64,000 nt of DNA. It comes from Ktedonobacter sp. SOSP1-85. Its GTDB lineage: Bacteria; Chloroflexota; Ktedonobacteria; Ktedonobacterales; Ktedonobacteraceae. Position 1 is the first letter of the stretch. Every line of letters starts with the position of its first letter. Below the pieces are notes generated by a model that did no database searches, had not been told where the DNA came from, and saw only the letters and a list, made by a program, of their open reading frames with translations. This document shows, piece after piece, positions 17,377 through 25,689 of this stretch. The translations under genes were made by a program, and so were the position numbers. The stretch spans positions 1,178,001 through 1,242,000 of the forward strand of contig NZ_BNJI01000003.1 of assembly GCF_016587415.1 (NCBI RefSeq). Direction: 5' to 3'.

Positions 17377-18432
17377 ATGTCGATAGAACAGTATTTACGG
17401 GAGGCACCGAAGGCGGAACTGCATGTCCACCTGGAGGGCGCGGTCCGTCCCGATACGCTGTTAAAGCTGGCGCAGCGCAATGGAGCATCCTTGCCGGGTA
17501 AGAGCGTGGAGGAGCTTCAGCAGTGGTTTAAATATCGTGATTTCAAGCACTTTATTGAGATTTACCTGGCTATTTCGAACTGCCTGAAGCAGGCCGAGGA
17601 CTATGAGCTGATTGCTTATGAGTTTGGCGAGACGATGGCGCAACAGAACGTGCGCTATGCCGAAGTGACCTTTTCGCCCTGCACACATGCCTTTACCCTG
17701 GGCGTGCCCTTTGACACCTATTTCGCGGGCCTGACACGCGGCCGGGAGCGGGCGCGCCAGGATTTTGGCGTCGAGATCAACTGGGTCTTTGATATTGTGC
17801 GCAATCTGTGCAACGAGCCAGGCGTCTCTGAGCGTGCCGACTACACCGTCAAGGTGGCAAAAGAAGGGATGCGCGACGGGGTGGTAGCTCTCGGCCTGGG
17901 CGGCAACGAGGTTGGTCATCCTCCTGAGTGGTTCGAGCGCTGGTTTAATGAGGCACGCGCTGCTGGCCTGCATAGCGATCCTCACGCGGGCGAGATCGCG
18001 GGTCCCGAGAGCGTCTGGGGCGCGGTGAAGGTCCTGGGTGCTGAACGCATCGGGCATGGTGTACGCTCAGCCGAGGATGAGAGCCTGCTGACCCACCTCG
18101 CCGAGCACCAGATTCCCCTGGAGGTCAATCCAACCAGCAATATCTGCCTGGGCGTCTATCCCGATTACGCGCATCATCCCTTACTCAAATTGATGGACGC
18201 AGGCATTCCCGTCATGGTCAATACCGACGATCCACCACTCTTTAATACGACGCTCAACCACGAGATAGGCCTGCTCCACAGCGCCTTCCAGCTCGAAGTG
18301 GCTACCATCAATACGCTCCTATTAAATGGGATACGCTACAGCTTCCTCCCCACCGAGCGCAAAGCTACCCTGCTCGCTGAGTTCGAGGCTCAGATGCTAG
18401 ATCTCACCAAGCGCCACCTGCTGGCAGAGTAA
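17377..18432 (+). CDS. add: Adenosine deaminase
   Basis: A 351-residue amidohydrolase-fold enzyme converting adenosine to inosine, or a close relative acting on adenine or another purine. Zinc and catalytic residues are visible: HVHLEG (H16, H18), HAGE (H203, catalytic E206), GHG with H227, and the tandem aspartates NTDDP (D284, D285). NPTSNI before the last motif is typical of this family. The start at 17377 has GGGAGAG upstream and fits the family N-terminus better than the ATG at 17350. Adenosine versus adenine specificity was not resolved. Confidence 0.9.
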   Translation: MSIEQYLREAPKAELHVHLEGAVRPDTLLKLAQRNGASLPGKSVEELQQWFKYRDFKHFIEIYLAISNCLKQAEDYELIAYEFGETMAQQNVRYAEVTFSPCTHAFTLGVPFDTYFAGLTRGRERARQDFGVEINWVFDIVRNLCNEPGVSERADYTVKVAKEGMRDGVVALGLGGNEVGHPPEWFERWFNEARAAGLHSDPHAGEIAGPESVWGAVKVLGAERIGHGVRSAEDESLLTHLAEHQIPLEVNPTSNICLGVYPDYAHHPLLKLMDAGIPVMVNTDDPPLFNTTLNHEIGLLHSAFQLEVATINTLLLNGIRYSFLPTERKATLLAEFEAQMLDLTKRHLLAE

Positions 18433-18467
18433 CCTCTGATACATGTGATCAATGTTTTTCATGCAAT

Positions 18468-18509
18468 ATAGGTGCCACGTTCGCGGCGCGCCGCGAACGT
18501 GGCACCTAT
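18468..18509. terminator. Loop-less palindrome between convergent genes
   Basis: A 42-nt perfect palindrome with 21-nt arms (18468-18488 and 18489-18509), centred on CGCG. It lies between the add stop and the EamA stop at 18512. It may terminate both genes, but no T-tract is present. Confidence 0.75.
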
Positions 18510-18511
18510 GT

Positions 18512-19495
18512 TTAGTCACGTGCGCGTACCGGGCGGTTAATCAGGGCGATGCCGGCGGCAACCGCGACCAGGCCCAGGGCGTCGCGCAGTGTGAAGGGTT
18601 CGCCCAGCAGGAGGGCTGCCAGGGCCAGGCCCGCTATCGGCGTCAAGAAGTAGTAGGCGCTGACCACGCTGGCCTCACCTCGCCGCAGGAGCCAGAACCA
18701 GAGCAGCGAGGCCCCAATGCTAATCACCAGCACGAGGTAAAGGAAAGACTCGATCAGTGGCGCGTTCAGGGTAAACTGTTCAGGATGCTCAAAGAGCAAG
18801 GCTGGTATCAGCAACGCGAGGCCAGCAGCCCCCAGTTGCACAGTGTTGACGACAAAGGCGTGCTCGCGTGGAGGATAGCGCTTGTAAAAAAGCGTAGCCG
18901 CAACCAGTCCAATGACGCCAATAAAGGAGATGAGCATACCACCCACAGTATCGAGCTGCCCATTGCCATTCAGCCTGGCTCCCATGACAAAGAGGACGCC
19001 GCCAAAGCCCAGGAGAAGTCCCAGGACACGCCACCATGTCAAGCGCTCACGCAGCACAAAAGGCGCAACCAGGGTCAGCAGCAGCGGATTTGTCGCCGCG
19101 ATAATCGAGCCCATACCCGCCGAGAGGGAGCGCAGCGCCTCATAGTTACAGCCCAGGTAGAGGGTACAATTGAGCAGACCAAAGAGGGAGAGGCGTCCCC
19201 AGGCGGCCCAGCCACGCGGCCAGGGCACACGCCAAGCACACGCCATCAGCGCCATCAGCAGCGCGGCCACCAGAAAGCGTATCGCGAGAAAGGTCAGCGG
19301 CGGGCTATAGCTCACGCCAACCTTGGTGGCGATAAAGGCCGAACCCCAGAGCAGAATATAGAAGAGGGCCACAGCCACAATCAGTGGTGAACGCCGAGTG
19401 GGAGAGGCAACCTTCCTGACCGTACTCTCATTCTGCCGAGAAAAATCAGTTGAGGGCTCCTGCCGCACCACGCGCGCCTGGTCCGCTGTATCCAT
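18512..19495 (-). CDS. EamA/DMT-family transporter
   Basis: A 327-residue membrane protein with ten predicted helices in two homologous halves, the drug/metabolite transporter architecture. The first EamA half begins ALFYILLWGSAFIATKVG and carries the family proline/glycine pattern SYSPPLTFLAIRFLVAALLM. The second half begins near GMLISFIGVIGLVAATLFYKRY. It probably exports a metabolite or amino acid, and the substrate is unknown. The first 36 residues are hydrophilic. GGAG lies about nine bases before the ATG. Confidence 0.88.
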   Translation of the reverse strand: MDTADQARVVRQEPSTDFSRQNESTVRKVASPTRRSPLIVAVALFYILLWGSAFIATKVGVSYSPPLTFLAIRFLVAALLMALMACAWRVPWPRGWAAWGRLSLFGLLNCTLYLGCNYEALRSLSAGMGSIIAATNPLLLTLVAPFVLRERLTWWRVLGLLLGFGGVLFVMGARLNGNGQLDTVGGMLISFIGVIGLVAATLFYKRYPPREHAFVVNTVQLGAAGLALLIPALLFEHPEQFTLNAPLIESFLYLVLVISIGASLLWFWLLRRGEASVVSAYYFLTPIAGLALAALLLGEPFTLRDALGLVAVAAGIALINRPVRARD

Positions 19496-19562
19496 CCAGT
19501 TATGACTCCATTCTAATTTGCATATGTCAAAGATAATGATAGCCGTCCAGATGCGCTTTTGC

Positions 19563-19601
19563 TACAGCCAATCGCACGCAACCTACATCATATTGGCTGT
19601 A
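19563..19601. terminator. Hairpin after the PPOX gene
   Basis: Ten-nt perfect arms (19563-19572 and 19592-19601) with a 19-nt loop, 21 nt after the stop of the minus-strand flavoprotein gene. A weak candidate terminator. Confidence 0.45.
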
Positions 19602-19621
19602 ACACGGCGCTACACATCTTA

Positions 19622-20257
19622 CTAATACAGGCGCTTGCGGTAGCTTTCCTCCAGGTAGGCATCCATGTCTGCAACAGAGGTGTTCGCGGGATGAATCTGC
19701 TCTACCAGAATTCGTCCCAGGGAGGGGATAACCGAGCGCTCAGGCCAGGTAGTAGGATCCCAGATATGTGAGCGTTTGGCCGCCTTGGCGCAGTGCATGA
19801 AGCACTCTTCAACCTCAAGTGCGATGGCGGCGAGCGGAAGCTTCCCCTGGGCCTCCATCCCTTTGAGCAGTGTGCGATCACGAATAATCTGCGCGCGCCC
19901 ATTCACGCGAAGTATCTCCTCAACGCCTGGAATCAGGAAGAGCAGGCCAGCCGCCGAGGTCTGGAGGATGTTGCGCAAGGAGTCGAGCCTGCGATTCCCG
20001 GGGCGCTCAGGAATGAGCAGCGTCTTCTCATCCAACACCTGGACGAAACCGGGGGCATCACCACGCGGTGAGACATCGTAGTGCCCATCAGCGCTCGCCG
20101 TACCAAGCAGCAGAAAGGGAGAGTGAGCGATAAAATTACGGCAGTGGCTATCCAGCGTGGAGAGCTGTTTGCGCACCACCAACTCGCTTGGGAAACCTAA
20201 CAGCTCGCGCAGTTCTTCCTCAGAGGTAATGACCTCTTGAAATTGGGTTGTGCTCAT
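19622..20257 (-). CDS. PPOX-class flavoprotein (MSMEG_1061-like)
   Basis: A 211-residue FMN-binding split-barrel protein of the pyridoxamine-phosphate-oxidase superfamily. The fold is recognised from FLLLGTASADGHYDVSPRGDAPGFV and RLDSLRNIL, which line the flavin phosphate site, and from GRAQIIRD. The length and the sequence SPFLLLGTASADG suit the MSMEG_1061 subgroup. Members reduce or bind flavins, F420 or small ligands; the physiological role is unknown. It is transcribed in the same direction as the EamA gene downstream, 126 nt away. Confidence 0.82.
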   Translation of the reverse strand: MSTTQFQEVITSEEELRELLGFPSELVVRKQLSTLDSHCRNFIAHSPFLLLGTASADGHYDVSPRGDAPGFVQVLDEKTLLIPERPGNRRLDSLRNILQTSAAGLLFLIPGVEEILRVNGRAQIIRDRTLLKGMEAQGKLPLAAIALEVEECFMHCAKAAKRSHIWDPTTWPERSVIPSLGRILVEQIHPANTSVADMDAYLEESYRKRLY

Positions 20258-20661
20258 AAAATAAATACAACCTTTCGCTCTCGTTTTTTCAATCCATCAC
20301 TCTAGCATACCACTAGAATGCTTCAGAAATAAAAAGAGGGGAGTATTGAGTGCAACCAGAGAAGCGTTGTAGCACGCCACAACGTATACTCTAGTAACAG
20401 AGGCTATTCTGTGAGGAGCAGACTCAATGCCAGTGCATCTGTTTTATGCTTGCTTACCAGTGTTTCTCTTGTCTAAGCGTAAAGTATCAGGTTCCTTTGT
20501 ATCAAGCTGAGAATTATTCGCCTGAGCAAACAGAGAACGGTAAGGCTCCTATCCATACCCGGTAGTGAATAAAAGCTTACACTCAGGTACAATGAATACT
20601 AATAGCTTGCTTTTAGCTACTTGTAGTTCAGCCTTATCAACTGAACAAGAGAGAGACATTG
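20258..20661. other. Intergenic region with a doubtful micro-ORF
   Basis: 404 nt between divergent genes. A 27-codon frame at 20427-20510 has GAGGAG eight bases upstream of its ATG, but its product has no recognisable feature and the codons do not look selected, so I do not call it a gene. No long palindrome is present. Confidence 0.4.
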
Positions 20662-20958
20662 ATGAGTATAGCGATAAAACACATGGATATAGATCAGTTA
20701 CCAAAGACACCCTCTACATTTGCGAATGTTGTAGAGCAATTCTTGCAAGAATGCTGCATATTGGAAGAGCAACAAAGCATTGAGGATGCCCAGCTCTTCG
20801 CCAATTTCCGCGCATACTACAAACGAGTATGGCAGGGCGAGCCGCATCCGGCGCTGCTTGGCCAGTTTCGCGTTGAACTTACACAGCGAGGCTACCACTC
20901 CAGCAGTGACAAGCATCCTACCTGGTACGGCCTCACGCTTCGCCTCAAAGAGGCATAG
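20662..20958 (+). CDS. Small protein resembling the C-terminal winged-helix of P4-type phage/plasmid primases
   Basis: A 98-residue protein. The first 35 residues are acidic, followed by LFANFRAYYKRVW and LGQFRVELTQRGYHSSSDKHPTWYGLTLR. This pattern (a helix with aromatic residues, then LTQRGY and a final W-x-G-L-x-L strand) is like the last domain of D5/P4 primase-helicases. No catalytic primase or helicase part is present nearby, so it is either a stand-alone small DNA-binding protein or a remnant. The ATG at 20662 has GAGAGA upstream. No integrase or phage gene lies near it. Confidence 0.5.
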   Translation: MSIAIKHMDIDQLPKTPSTFANVVEQFLQECCILEEQQSIEDAQLFANFRAYYKRVWQGEPHPALLGQFRVELTQRGYHSSSDKHPTWYGLTLRLKEA

Positions 20959-21138
20959 ATAGAACAGGTATCTCGGTTGGAAGACCCTGGACGCCCTTTT
21001 CTAGTTGATGAATATAACAGGGCGCCTCGTGCCTTGCTTCAACCCCAATCTTCCCTTGCCTCGCCTCTACGCAACTGATCTTTAAGGCAGGGTTTCTTAG
21101 CCAATCAACATAGCTCTCCCTATATCGTCATTTCCTTA

Positions 21139-21471
21139 TCACTCTCGCTCTGACGTATCCTCTTTCTCTGACTGGGCCTGATTCCAGCTACGCAAAAGCT
21201 GCACAGTCATTTCTTTCTCTATGCTTGCGCGCTCTTCTTTACTCGAGAGAGTCCAGTTCATGAGACGGTAAGAGCCTCCAAACGAGATAATAAACGCTGG
21301 AAGCGACACCAATACAATCAGGCTTCCAAACAAGAGATCGTGTGTGATAGCGAGTAGAATTCCACAGACAAGAGTCGCTAAACAACTTACCAGGGCAATA
21401 CCTACAAAAATAAACGTCTCCTTGTTTGGCACCAGGCCTATGTTCCACAGCAGGCGTCGTACTTTCTCCAT
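21139..21471 (-). CDS. Small two-helix membrane protein, unknown function
   Basis: A 110-residue protein, unrecognised. Residues about 21-41 (FVGIALVSCLATLVCGILLA) and 47-69 form two membrane helices. The last 35 residues are charged and probably cytoplasmic (SKEERASIEKEMTVQLLRSW). AAAGGA lies about ten bases before the ATG. It stands alone between the 98-residue gene and a palindrome-bounded small ORF, and nothing in the context suggests a role. Confidence 0.6.
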   Translation of the reverse strand: MEKVRRLLWNIGLVPNKETFIFVGIALVSCLATLVCGILLAITHDLLFGSLIVLVSLPAFIISFGGSYRLMNWTLSSKEERASIEKEMTVQLLRSWNQAQSEKEDTSERE

Positions 21472-21641
21472 AGATGCGTCCTTTCATCTATTATAACCAG
21501 CAGCAATATATATTAAAACTTATTGTTATATATTGTTTTAACATCTCAGGAAATACTTTGTCAAGGAATAGCTGTATCTAAGAAGAAAGAAGAACACAGA
21601 CAAAAACTGTTAGCTCTACATCATAGCTCGTTTAGCATATG

Positions 21642-21679
21642 ATGTGGGGTGGCAATACCTCGGCATTGCCACCCCACAT
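21642..21679. terminator. Palindrome downstream of the 35-residue gene
   Basis: Perfect 15-nt arms (21642-21656 and 21665-21679) with an 8-nt loop, about 40 nt beyond the stop of the small minus-strand gene at 21719-21826. Position suggests transcription termination. Confidence 0.6.
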
Positions 21680-21718
21680 TGTACACTTTTGCGAAGCGTC
21701 GCAGACGCTGAGTCGTAA

Positions 21719-21826
21719 CTAGAAGAAGAACAAAAGAGAACCAAACAATACAGCAACGGTAAAAGCGATCAAAAGAACATATATAGCATGTTTAGCATTG
21801 GAGCCACCATAATTTAAATTTGTCAT
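21719..21826 (-). CDS. 35-residue single-pass membrane protein
   Basis: A very small gene. ATG at 21826-21824 is preceded six bases upstream by GGGGGG, an exceptionally strong ribosome site, and the frame closes with TAG at 21719. The product starts MTNLNYGGSNAKHA and continues with a 20-residue hydrophobic helix (IYVLLIAFTVAVLFGSLLFF). A YGGS-type N-terminus followed by one helix recalls the YjcZ-type small proteins of spore formers, but the similarity is short. A palindrome lies just downstream. The ribosome site plus the composition make translation likely. Confidence 0.6.
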   Translation of the reverse strand: MTNLNYGGSNAKHAIYVLLIAFTVAVLFGSLLFFF

Positions 21827-22048
21827 TTCATACCCCCCAATAAACAACCGGTAGGATCAGAAAACCTTCAGGTATCAACACGAACGATAAGAGGAAAAAG
21901 TATTCAAAGAAACATAATGAATCACTAATACATAGTATGTATTAAACGTTCACGCGCCTCAATGCGTCACTTCATAAATTTTCTGTGAGTTTGCTCACAC
22001 CACTTGCTGACTGTTTATGCCTTCACGCCTGCGGTGCTCAGGGGTAAA

Positions 22049-22101
22049 AAGTCTGGCTAGCTGGATTGCGGGCGTCACCCGCAATCCAGCTAGCCAGACT
22101 T
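22049..22101. repeat. Palindrome in a divergent region
   Basis: Perfect 24-nt arms (22049-22072 and 22078-22101) with a 5-nt loop. It sits about 220 nt from the start of the 35-residue gene and 160 nt before the ABC ATPase start, so it is not at a gene end. The rest of 21827-22262 shows no gene. Confidence 0.7.
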
Positions 22102-22262
22102 GACCTGAATGTCAAAGGCTTTTTGCGGCCAGTATACAAATATACCTGCCCCGCTTGACAGTGGGTTTCTCTGCGTGTATCTTCTGGAAAACCCTACGCG
22201 TCATGCGCCGTCAGTCCCGCGTGTAATAATAATGTCGACCATTAAGAATGGAATTAATATGT

Positions 22263-23201
22263 ATGAGTGATTCAGTATATGTTGTTCGTGACCTGGTCAA
22301 GCAGTATCCGGGGCAGGAGCAGCCAGCGAATAAGGATATTAATCTGGCGATTGAGCAGGGTGAGATCTTTGGTATTCTGGGCAGCAATGGCGCGGGCAAG
22401 ACGACGCTAGTACGCCAGATGGTTAACCTGCAACGCAGCACTTCGGGCCAGATCACGCTCTATGGCAGGGATATTCGTCAGCATCCCTATCTCATCGCGC
22501 AATATGTTGGCTATATGCCCCAGGATAGCGAGGCCCTCAATAATATGAGTGTGAGCGAGGCCCTCTACTTTACGGCCCATTTGCGCGGAATGAGCCGCAC
22601 CGATGCACGCCGCGAGCGCGACGAGTTGCTCAAGCTCTGGCAGATTGAGGAGTTGCACGATAAATATAGCCCCAGGCTCTCAGGCGGGCAGAAGCGTATC
22701 CTGCGCCTCGCCGTCGCCACCGCCGCGCGTCCGCCCATTCTGATCCTCGATGAACCCACAAACGATCTCGATCCCCAGAAGCGCAAGCTGGTCTGGGATG
22801 TGCTGCGCCACCTGAATAGCGCGTATGGCACGACAATTATCTTTATCACACACGATGCCATCGAGGCCGAGAAGATCGTACAACGCGTGGGCATCATGCG
22901 CCAGGGCAGTTTCGTGGCTATGGGTCCCCTGGCTGAGCTTAAGCGCGAGGTCGGCGAGAAGATGCGCCTGGAGCTCTTCTTTCCGGCTGAGTCTCCGCCA
23001 CCACTGCCAGCACATCTGCAATACAACGAACTCGCGCCTGGGCGCTGGCTCGTGCTCTTAGAGCGCCACGAGGCTGGAGCGGTCATTGATACCCTTCCCC
23101 TGCATACTATTGACGACTTCCACCTGTATTCCGCGACACTGGAGGATATTTACCTGCACTATGTCACAAAACATCCAGCCACCACAAACGCTGCCCGGTG
23201 A
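22263..23201 (+). CDS. ABC-2 type exporter ATPase
   Basis: A 312-residue ABC ATPase of the daunorubicin/CcmA-like group. Walker A is GSNGAGKTT (40-48), the Q-loop is YMPQD, the signature is LSGGQKR, Walker B is LILDEPTNDLDP, and the H-loop is FITHD. A C-terminal extension of about 80 residues (after the VGIMRQG loop) is usual for ABC-2 ATPases. The ATG at 22263 is favoured over 22248; ribosome sites are weak at both. The next gene overlaps it by 41 nt and encodes the permease, so the pair forms one exporter of unknown substrate. Confidence 0.88.
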   Translation: MSDSVYVVRDLVKQYPGQEQPANKDINLAIEQGEIFGILGSNGAGKTTLVRQMVNLQRSTSGQITLYGRDIRQHPYLIAQYVGYMPQDSEALNNMSVSEALYFTAHLRGMSRTDARRERDELLKLWQIEELHDKYSPRLSGGQKRILRLAVATAARPPILILDEPTNDLDPQKRKLVWDVLRHLNSAYGTTIIFITHDAIEAEKIVQRVGIMRQGSFVAMGPLAELKREVGEKMRLELFFPAESPPPLPAHLQYNELAPGRWLVLLERHEAGAVIDTLPLHTIDDFHLYSATLEDIYLHYVTKHPATTNAAR

Positions 23202-23949
23202 GCGCCGCGCGCCCTCACTGCTCACGCAATTTCTCGATGTGTTCCTGATCGAGTTGACCAACTGGCGCTGGTCCTGGCGCTCGCTTATCACCCTGGGCAT
23301 GATCTCACCGTTACTGAGCACTACGGCTCTTGGCACCTTCGCCCGTGATTCTGGCTCCCTCTCGCTGAGCTATGTCCTGGTCGGCAATATCGTCCTGGCA
23401 CTCCTCTTCAACAACATGAATAACGTGAACGGGCATGTCTTCTTTATGCGCGAGCATGGAACACTCGACTATTTCGCGACCCTTCCCGTCCGACGCTATA
23501 TCCTGATTGTGGCGATCCTGGCGGCGTTCCTCCTCCTCTCGCTCCCCTCGCTCCTGGTAACGATCATCGGCGGCACGCTGATCCTGGGCGTACACCTCCA
23601 GATCAGTCCCTTGCTGCTCATCGTGCTGCCCCTGTGTACACTGCCTTTCTCCGCCATTGGAGCGCTGATAGGTGCTCGTATGAGCACGCCCGAGACCGCT
23701 AACGCCTTCAGCTATATCCTGACGCTGGTGCTACTTGCCCTCGGTCCCGTGGTCATTCCACCCGATCACCTCCCGCCCCTTCTGATCTTCATTGGCCGCT
23801 TTAGTCCGGCAACTTACGCGGCCTCGGCCTTGCGACAGGTCTTATTAGGACCCATCACCAGCCAGCTCCTCATCGATATAGGCGTCATGGCTGGTCTCAC
23901 CATCATTGCCTTCTGGTTCGTCAACCGCAAACTGGACTGGAGTGCCTAG
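23161..23949 (+). CDS. ABC-2 type transporter permease
   Basis: A 262-residue membrane protein with about six helices. It carries the ABC-2 pattern around VFFMREHGTLDYFATLPVRR, an amphipathic coupling segment near the second helix, and a final ITSQLLIDIGVMAGLTIIAFW helix. The start at ATG 23161 overlaps the ATPase gene by 41 nt; the longer upstream frame lies inside the ATPase coding sequence and looks unlike a protein. It pairs with the preceding ATPase. Confidence 0.85.
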   Translation: MSQNIQPPQTLPGERRAPSLLTQFLDVFLIELTNWRWSWRSLITLGMISPLLSTTALGTFARDSGSLSLSYVLVGNIVLALLFNNMNNVNGHVFFMREHGTLDYFATLPVRRYILIVAILAAFLLLSLPSLLVTIIGGTLILGVHLQISPLLLIVLPLCTLPFSAIGALIGARMSTPETANAFSYILTLVLLALGPVVIPPDHLPPLLIFIGRFSPATYAASALRQVLLGPITSQLLIDIGVMAGLTIIAFWFVNRKLDWSA

Positions 23950-23961
23950 CACATACTTGCT

Positions 23962-24014
23962 CATGTAGTTTATGAGGGCTTACGTATTGTACGTAAGCCC
24001 TCATAAACTACATG
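23962..24014. terminator. Gene-end palindrome
   Basis: Perfect 25-nt arms (23962-23986 and 23990-24014) with a 3-nt loop, 12 nt after the permease stop. No T-tract follows. It separates the exporter from the sedolisin leader. Confidence 0.75.
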
Positions 24015-24075
24015 ACGACTTCTTGCATCTGTTAAAAAAGATTAGAGTCAGGTTAATCCCTTTAACACTTTTTCC

Positions 24076-24103
24076 TTGACAATAATCAATATATGTTTAT
24101 ACT
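24076..24103 (+). promoter_or_regulatory. Strong sigma-A-type promoter of the sedolisin gene
   Basis: TTGACA at 24076-24081, a 16-nt spacer, and TATACT at 24098-24103. Transcription would begin near 24110, leaving about 255 nt of leader before the TTG start at 24368. This is one of the best promoter matches in the window. Confidence 0.6.
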
Positions 24104-24124
24104 TCTTCCTAGGACACAATTCCT

Positions 24125-24223
24125 TGTAGTAATATCTCAATTACTACATCGAGTATTTTGTGCCTTTTCTTAGGAGAGGAAATGTTTGTGCCAGACATAG
24201 AAGCCACCTCGCGGCTTTTATGT
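24125..24223 (+). promoter_or_regulatory. Structured leader of the sedolisin gene
   Basis: Two hairpins can be drawn in the presumed 5' leader: 24125-24133 with 24140-24148 (TGTAGTAAT/ATTACTACA), and 24195-24205 with 24213-24223 (11 bp, one G-U pair, 7-nt loop). The motif TGTGCC followed by A/T and TTTCTT occurs twice in the same orientation, beside the hairpins. No known riboswitch core was recognised. Confidence 0.4.
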
Positions 24224-24367
24224 GCCATTTCTTCTAAAGAACCTCTTTAGCATTTTGTTTGTGCATTCTTCACGCGAAAAAGGACGTTTCGCAGGCAAGA
24301 AAAGTGCTCACCCACAATAGCGCTCTCTTGTCGAAAGAGGAATTCGCATTAGCGAAAGGAAGGCACA

Positions 24368-25543
24368 TTGAAAAGGCTTATCAGTCTCCTCAGCATCGCA
24401 ACCCTACTTTCCCTCATGCTGCTCAGCTTTAACTCTAATAACGTATTTGCTCAGCAGCACCCATCCAAGCTTCGCTTCCATAGTGTCTGTGGCATCAAAG
24501 TGGTTGACCTCGCGCAATGTAACGCCATCCAGATTGATGCCAGCACCAACGGCGTGAAGCCCAATGCTAGTAGTCCCTCCGGTTACAATCCTGCCGATCT
24601 TCAGTCAGCGTACAAACTGCCATCTGCCAGCGCGGGCAGCGGGCAAACCGTCGCCATCGTCGATGCTTACGACGATCCTAACGCAGAGTCAGACCTGGCC
24701 GTCTATCGCTCAAAGTTTGGTCTCCCCGCCTGTACCACAGCTAATGGCTGCTTCAGGAAGGTCAACCAAACTGGCGGAACCTCGTATCCTCGCGCCAATA
24801 GTGGCTGGGCTGAGGAGATCTCCCTCGACCTGGACATGGTCAGCGCTATCTGCCCCAACTGCCACATCCTGCTGGTCGAGGCCAAAAGCTCTTCATTCAC
24901 CAACCTGGGCACAGCTGTAAACACAGCTATTAGCCTGGGCGCTAATACCGTCAGCAATAGCTACGGTGGCAGCGAGTCCAGCGGCGAATCGTCCTACGCC
25001 TCGTACTACAACCATCCCGGCCATATTATCACCGCCAGCTCTGGTGATAGCGGCTATGGTGCACAGGTTCCCGCAGCCTACAACACCGTTGTTGCGGTTG
25101 GTGGTACCTCGCTCAGCAAGAGCAGCAATAGCCGTGGCTGGGCTGAGACGGCCTGGAACGGCGCAGGCAGCGGATGCAGCGCCTACATCTCCAAGCCAAG
25201 CTGGCAGACCGATAGCGGCTGCTCCAGGCGCACCGTCGCCGATGTATCGGCGGTTGCCGATCCAAACACTGGCGTCTCCGTCTATGATACCTATCACGTT
25301 AGCGGCTGGCTCGTCTTCGGCGGTACCAGCGTTTCTTCGCCCATTATCGCTAGCGTTTATGCTCTGGCCGGCAACGCCAGCAGCGTCAACGCCGCTTCTT
25401 CTCTCTACAGTCATACCGGCAGTCTCTTTGATGTAACCAGTGGCAGCAATGGCAGTTGCGGCGGTTCCTACCTCTGCACAGCCGGTACCGGTTACGATGG
25501 GCCCACTGGCCTGGGTACACCCAATGGAACTGGAGCCTTCTAG
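24368..25543 (+). CDS. Secreted sedolisin-family (S53) serine peptidase
   Basis: A 391-residue exported protease starting at TTG 24368 with GAAAGGAAGG upstream. A signal peptide ends near VFA (residue 28). Catalytic residues of sedolisins are present: E150 and D154 in WAEEISLD (E-x3-D), oxyanion D227 in SSGDSG, and nucleophile S321 in GGTSVSSP. DVSAVADPNTGV is a typical family stretch. The usual 150-200-residue activation propeptide is missing: only about 40 residues lie between the signal and the catalytic core. It likely digests extracellular protein. A sharp terminator follows. Confidence 0.9.
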   Translation: MKRLISLLSIATLLSLMLLSFNSNNVFAQQHPSKLRFHSVCGIKVVDLAQCNAIQIDASTNGVKPNASSPSGYNPADLQSAYKLPSASAGSGQTVAIVDAYDDPNAESDLAVYRSKFGLPACTTANGCFRKVNQTGGTSYPRANSGWAEEISLDLDMVSAICPNCHILLVEAKSSSFTNLGTAVNTAISLGANTVSNSYGGSESSGESSYASYYNHPGHIITASSGDSGYGAQVPAAYNTVVAVGGTSLSKSSNSRGWAETAWNGAGSGCSAYISKPSWQTDSGCSRRTVADVSAVADPNTGVSVYDTYHVSGWLVFGGTSVSSPIIASVYALAGNASSVNAASSLYSHTGSLFDVTSGSNGSCGGSYLCTAGTGYDGPTGLGTPNGTGAF

Positions 25544-25568
25544 CTTGTGATTTCTAGCTTGTGATTTC
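25541..25568. repeat. 14-nt tandem duplication at the sedolisin stop
   Basis: TAGCTTGTGATTTC occurs twice in immediate tandem (25541-25554 and 25555-25568) and begins with the sedolisin stop codon TAG. A short slippage-type duplication. Confidence 0.85.
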
Positions 25569-25598
25569 TAGTTTAGAAAAAAGCATTTCCTCTCTTTC

Positions 25599-25628
25599 AG
25601 GCCTTGCCGCGAGGTGGCAAGGCCTTTT
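25599..25628 (+). terminator. Intrinsic terminator of the sedolisin gene
   Basis: Perfect 10-nt arms AGGCCTTGCC (25599-25608) and GGCAAGGCCT (25616-25625), a 7-nt loop, then TTTT. It lies 56 nt after the stop codon. Confidence 0.85.
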
Positions 25629-25689
25629 CCTATGCTTATCTCTACGCTTTACCAAAGCATGCTATGCCTCTGCTAAAGACATCACATTC

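Noticed and set aside
18452..19390. Open frame of 312 codons on the plus strand opposite the EamA gene
   Set aside because: It is antisense to a clear membrane transporter, has a highly charged low-complexity composition (Gln/Arg/Glu/His rich) with no motif and no ribosome site, and is explained by the codon use of the hydrophobic gene.
20427..20510. 27-residue frame with a good ribosome site
   Set aside because: The product has no hydrophobic or charged pattern or conserved motif; a match by chance is likely.
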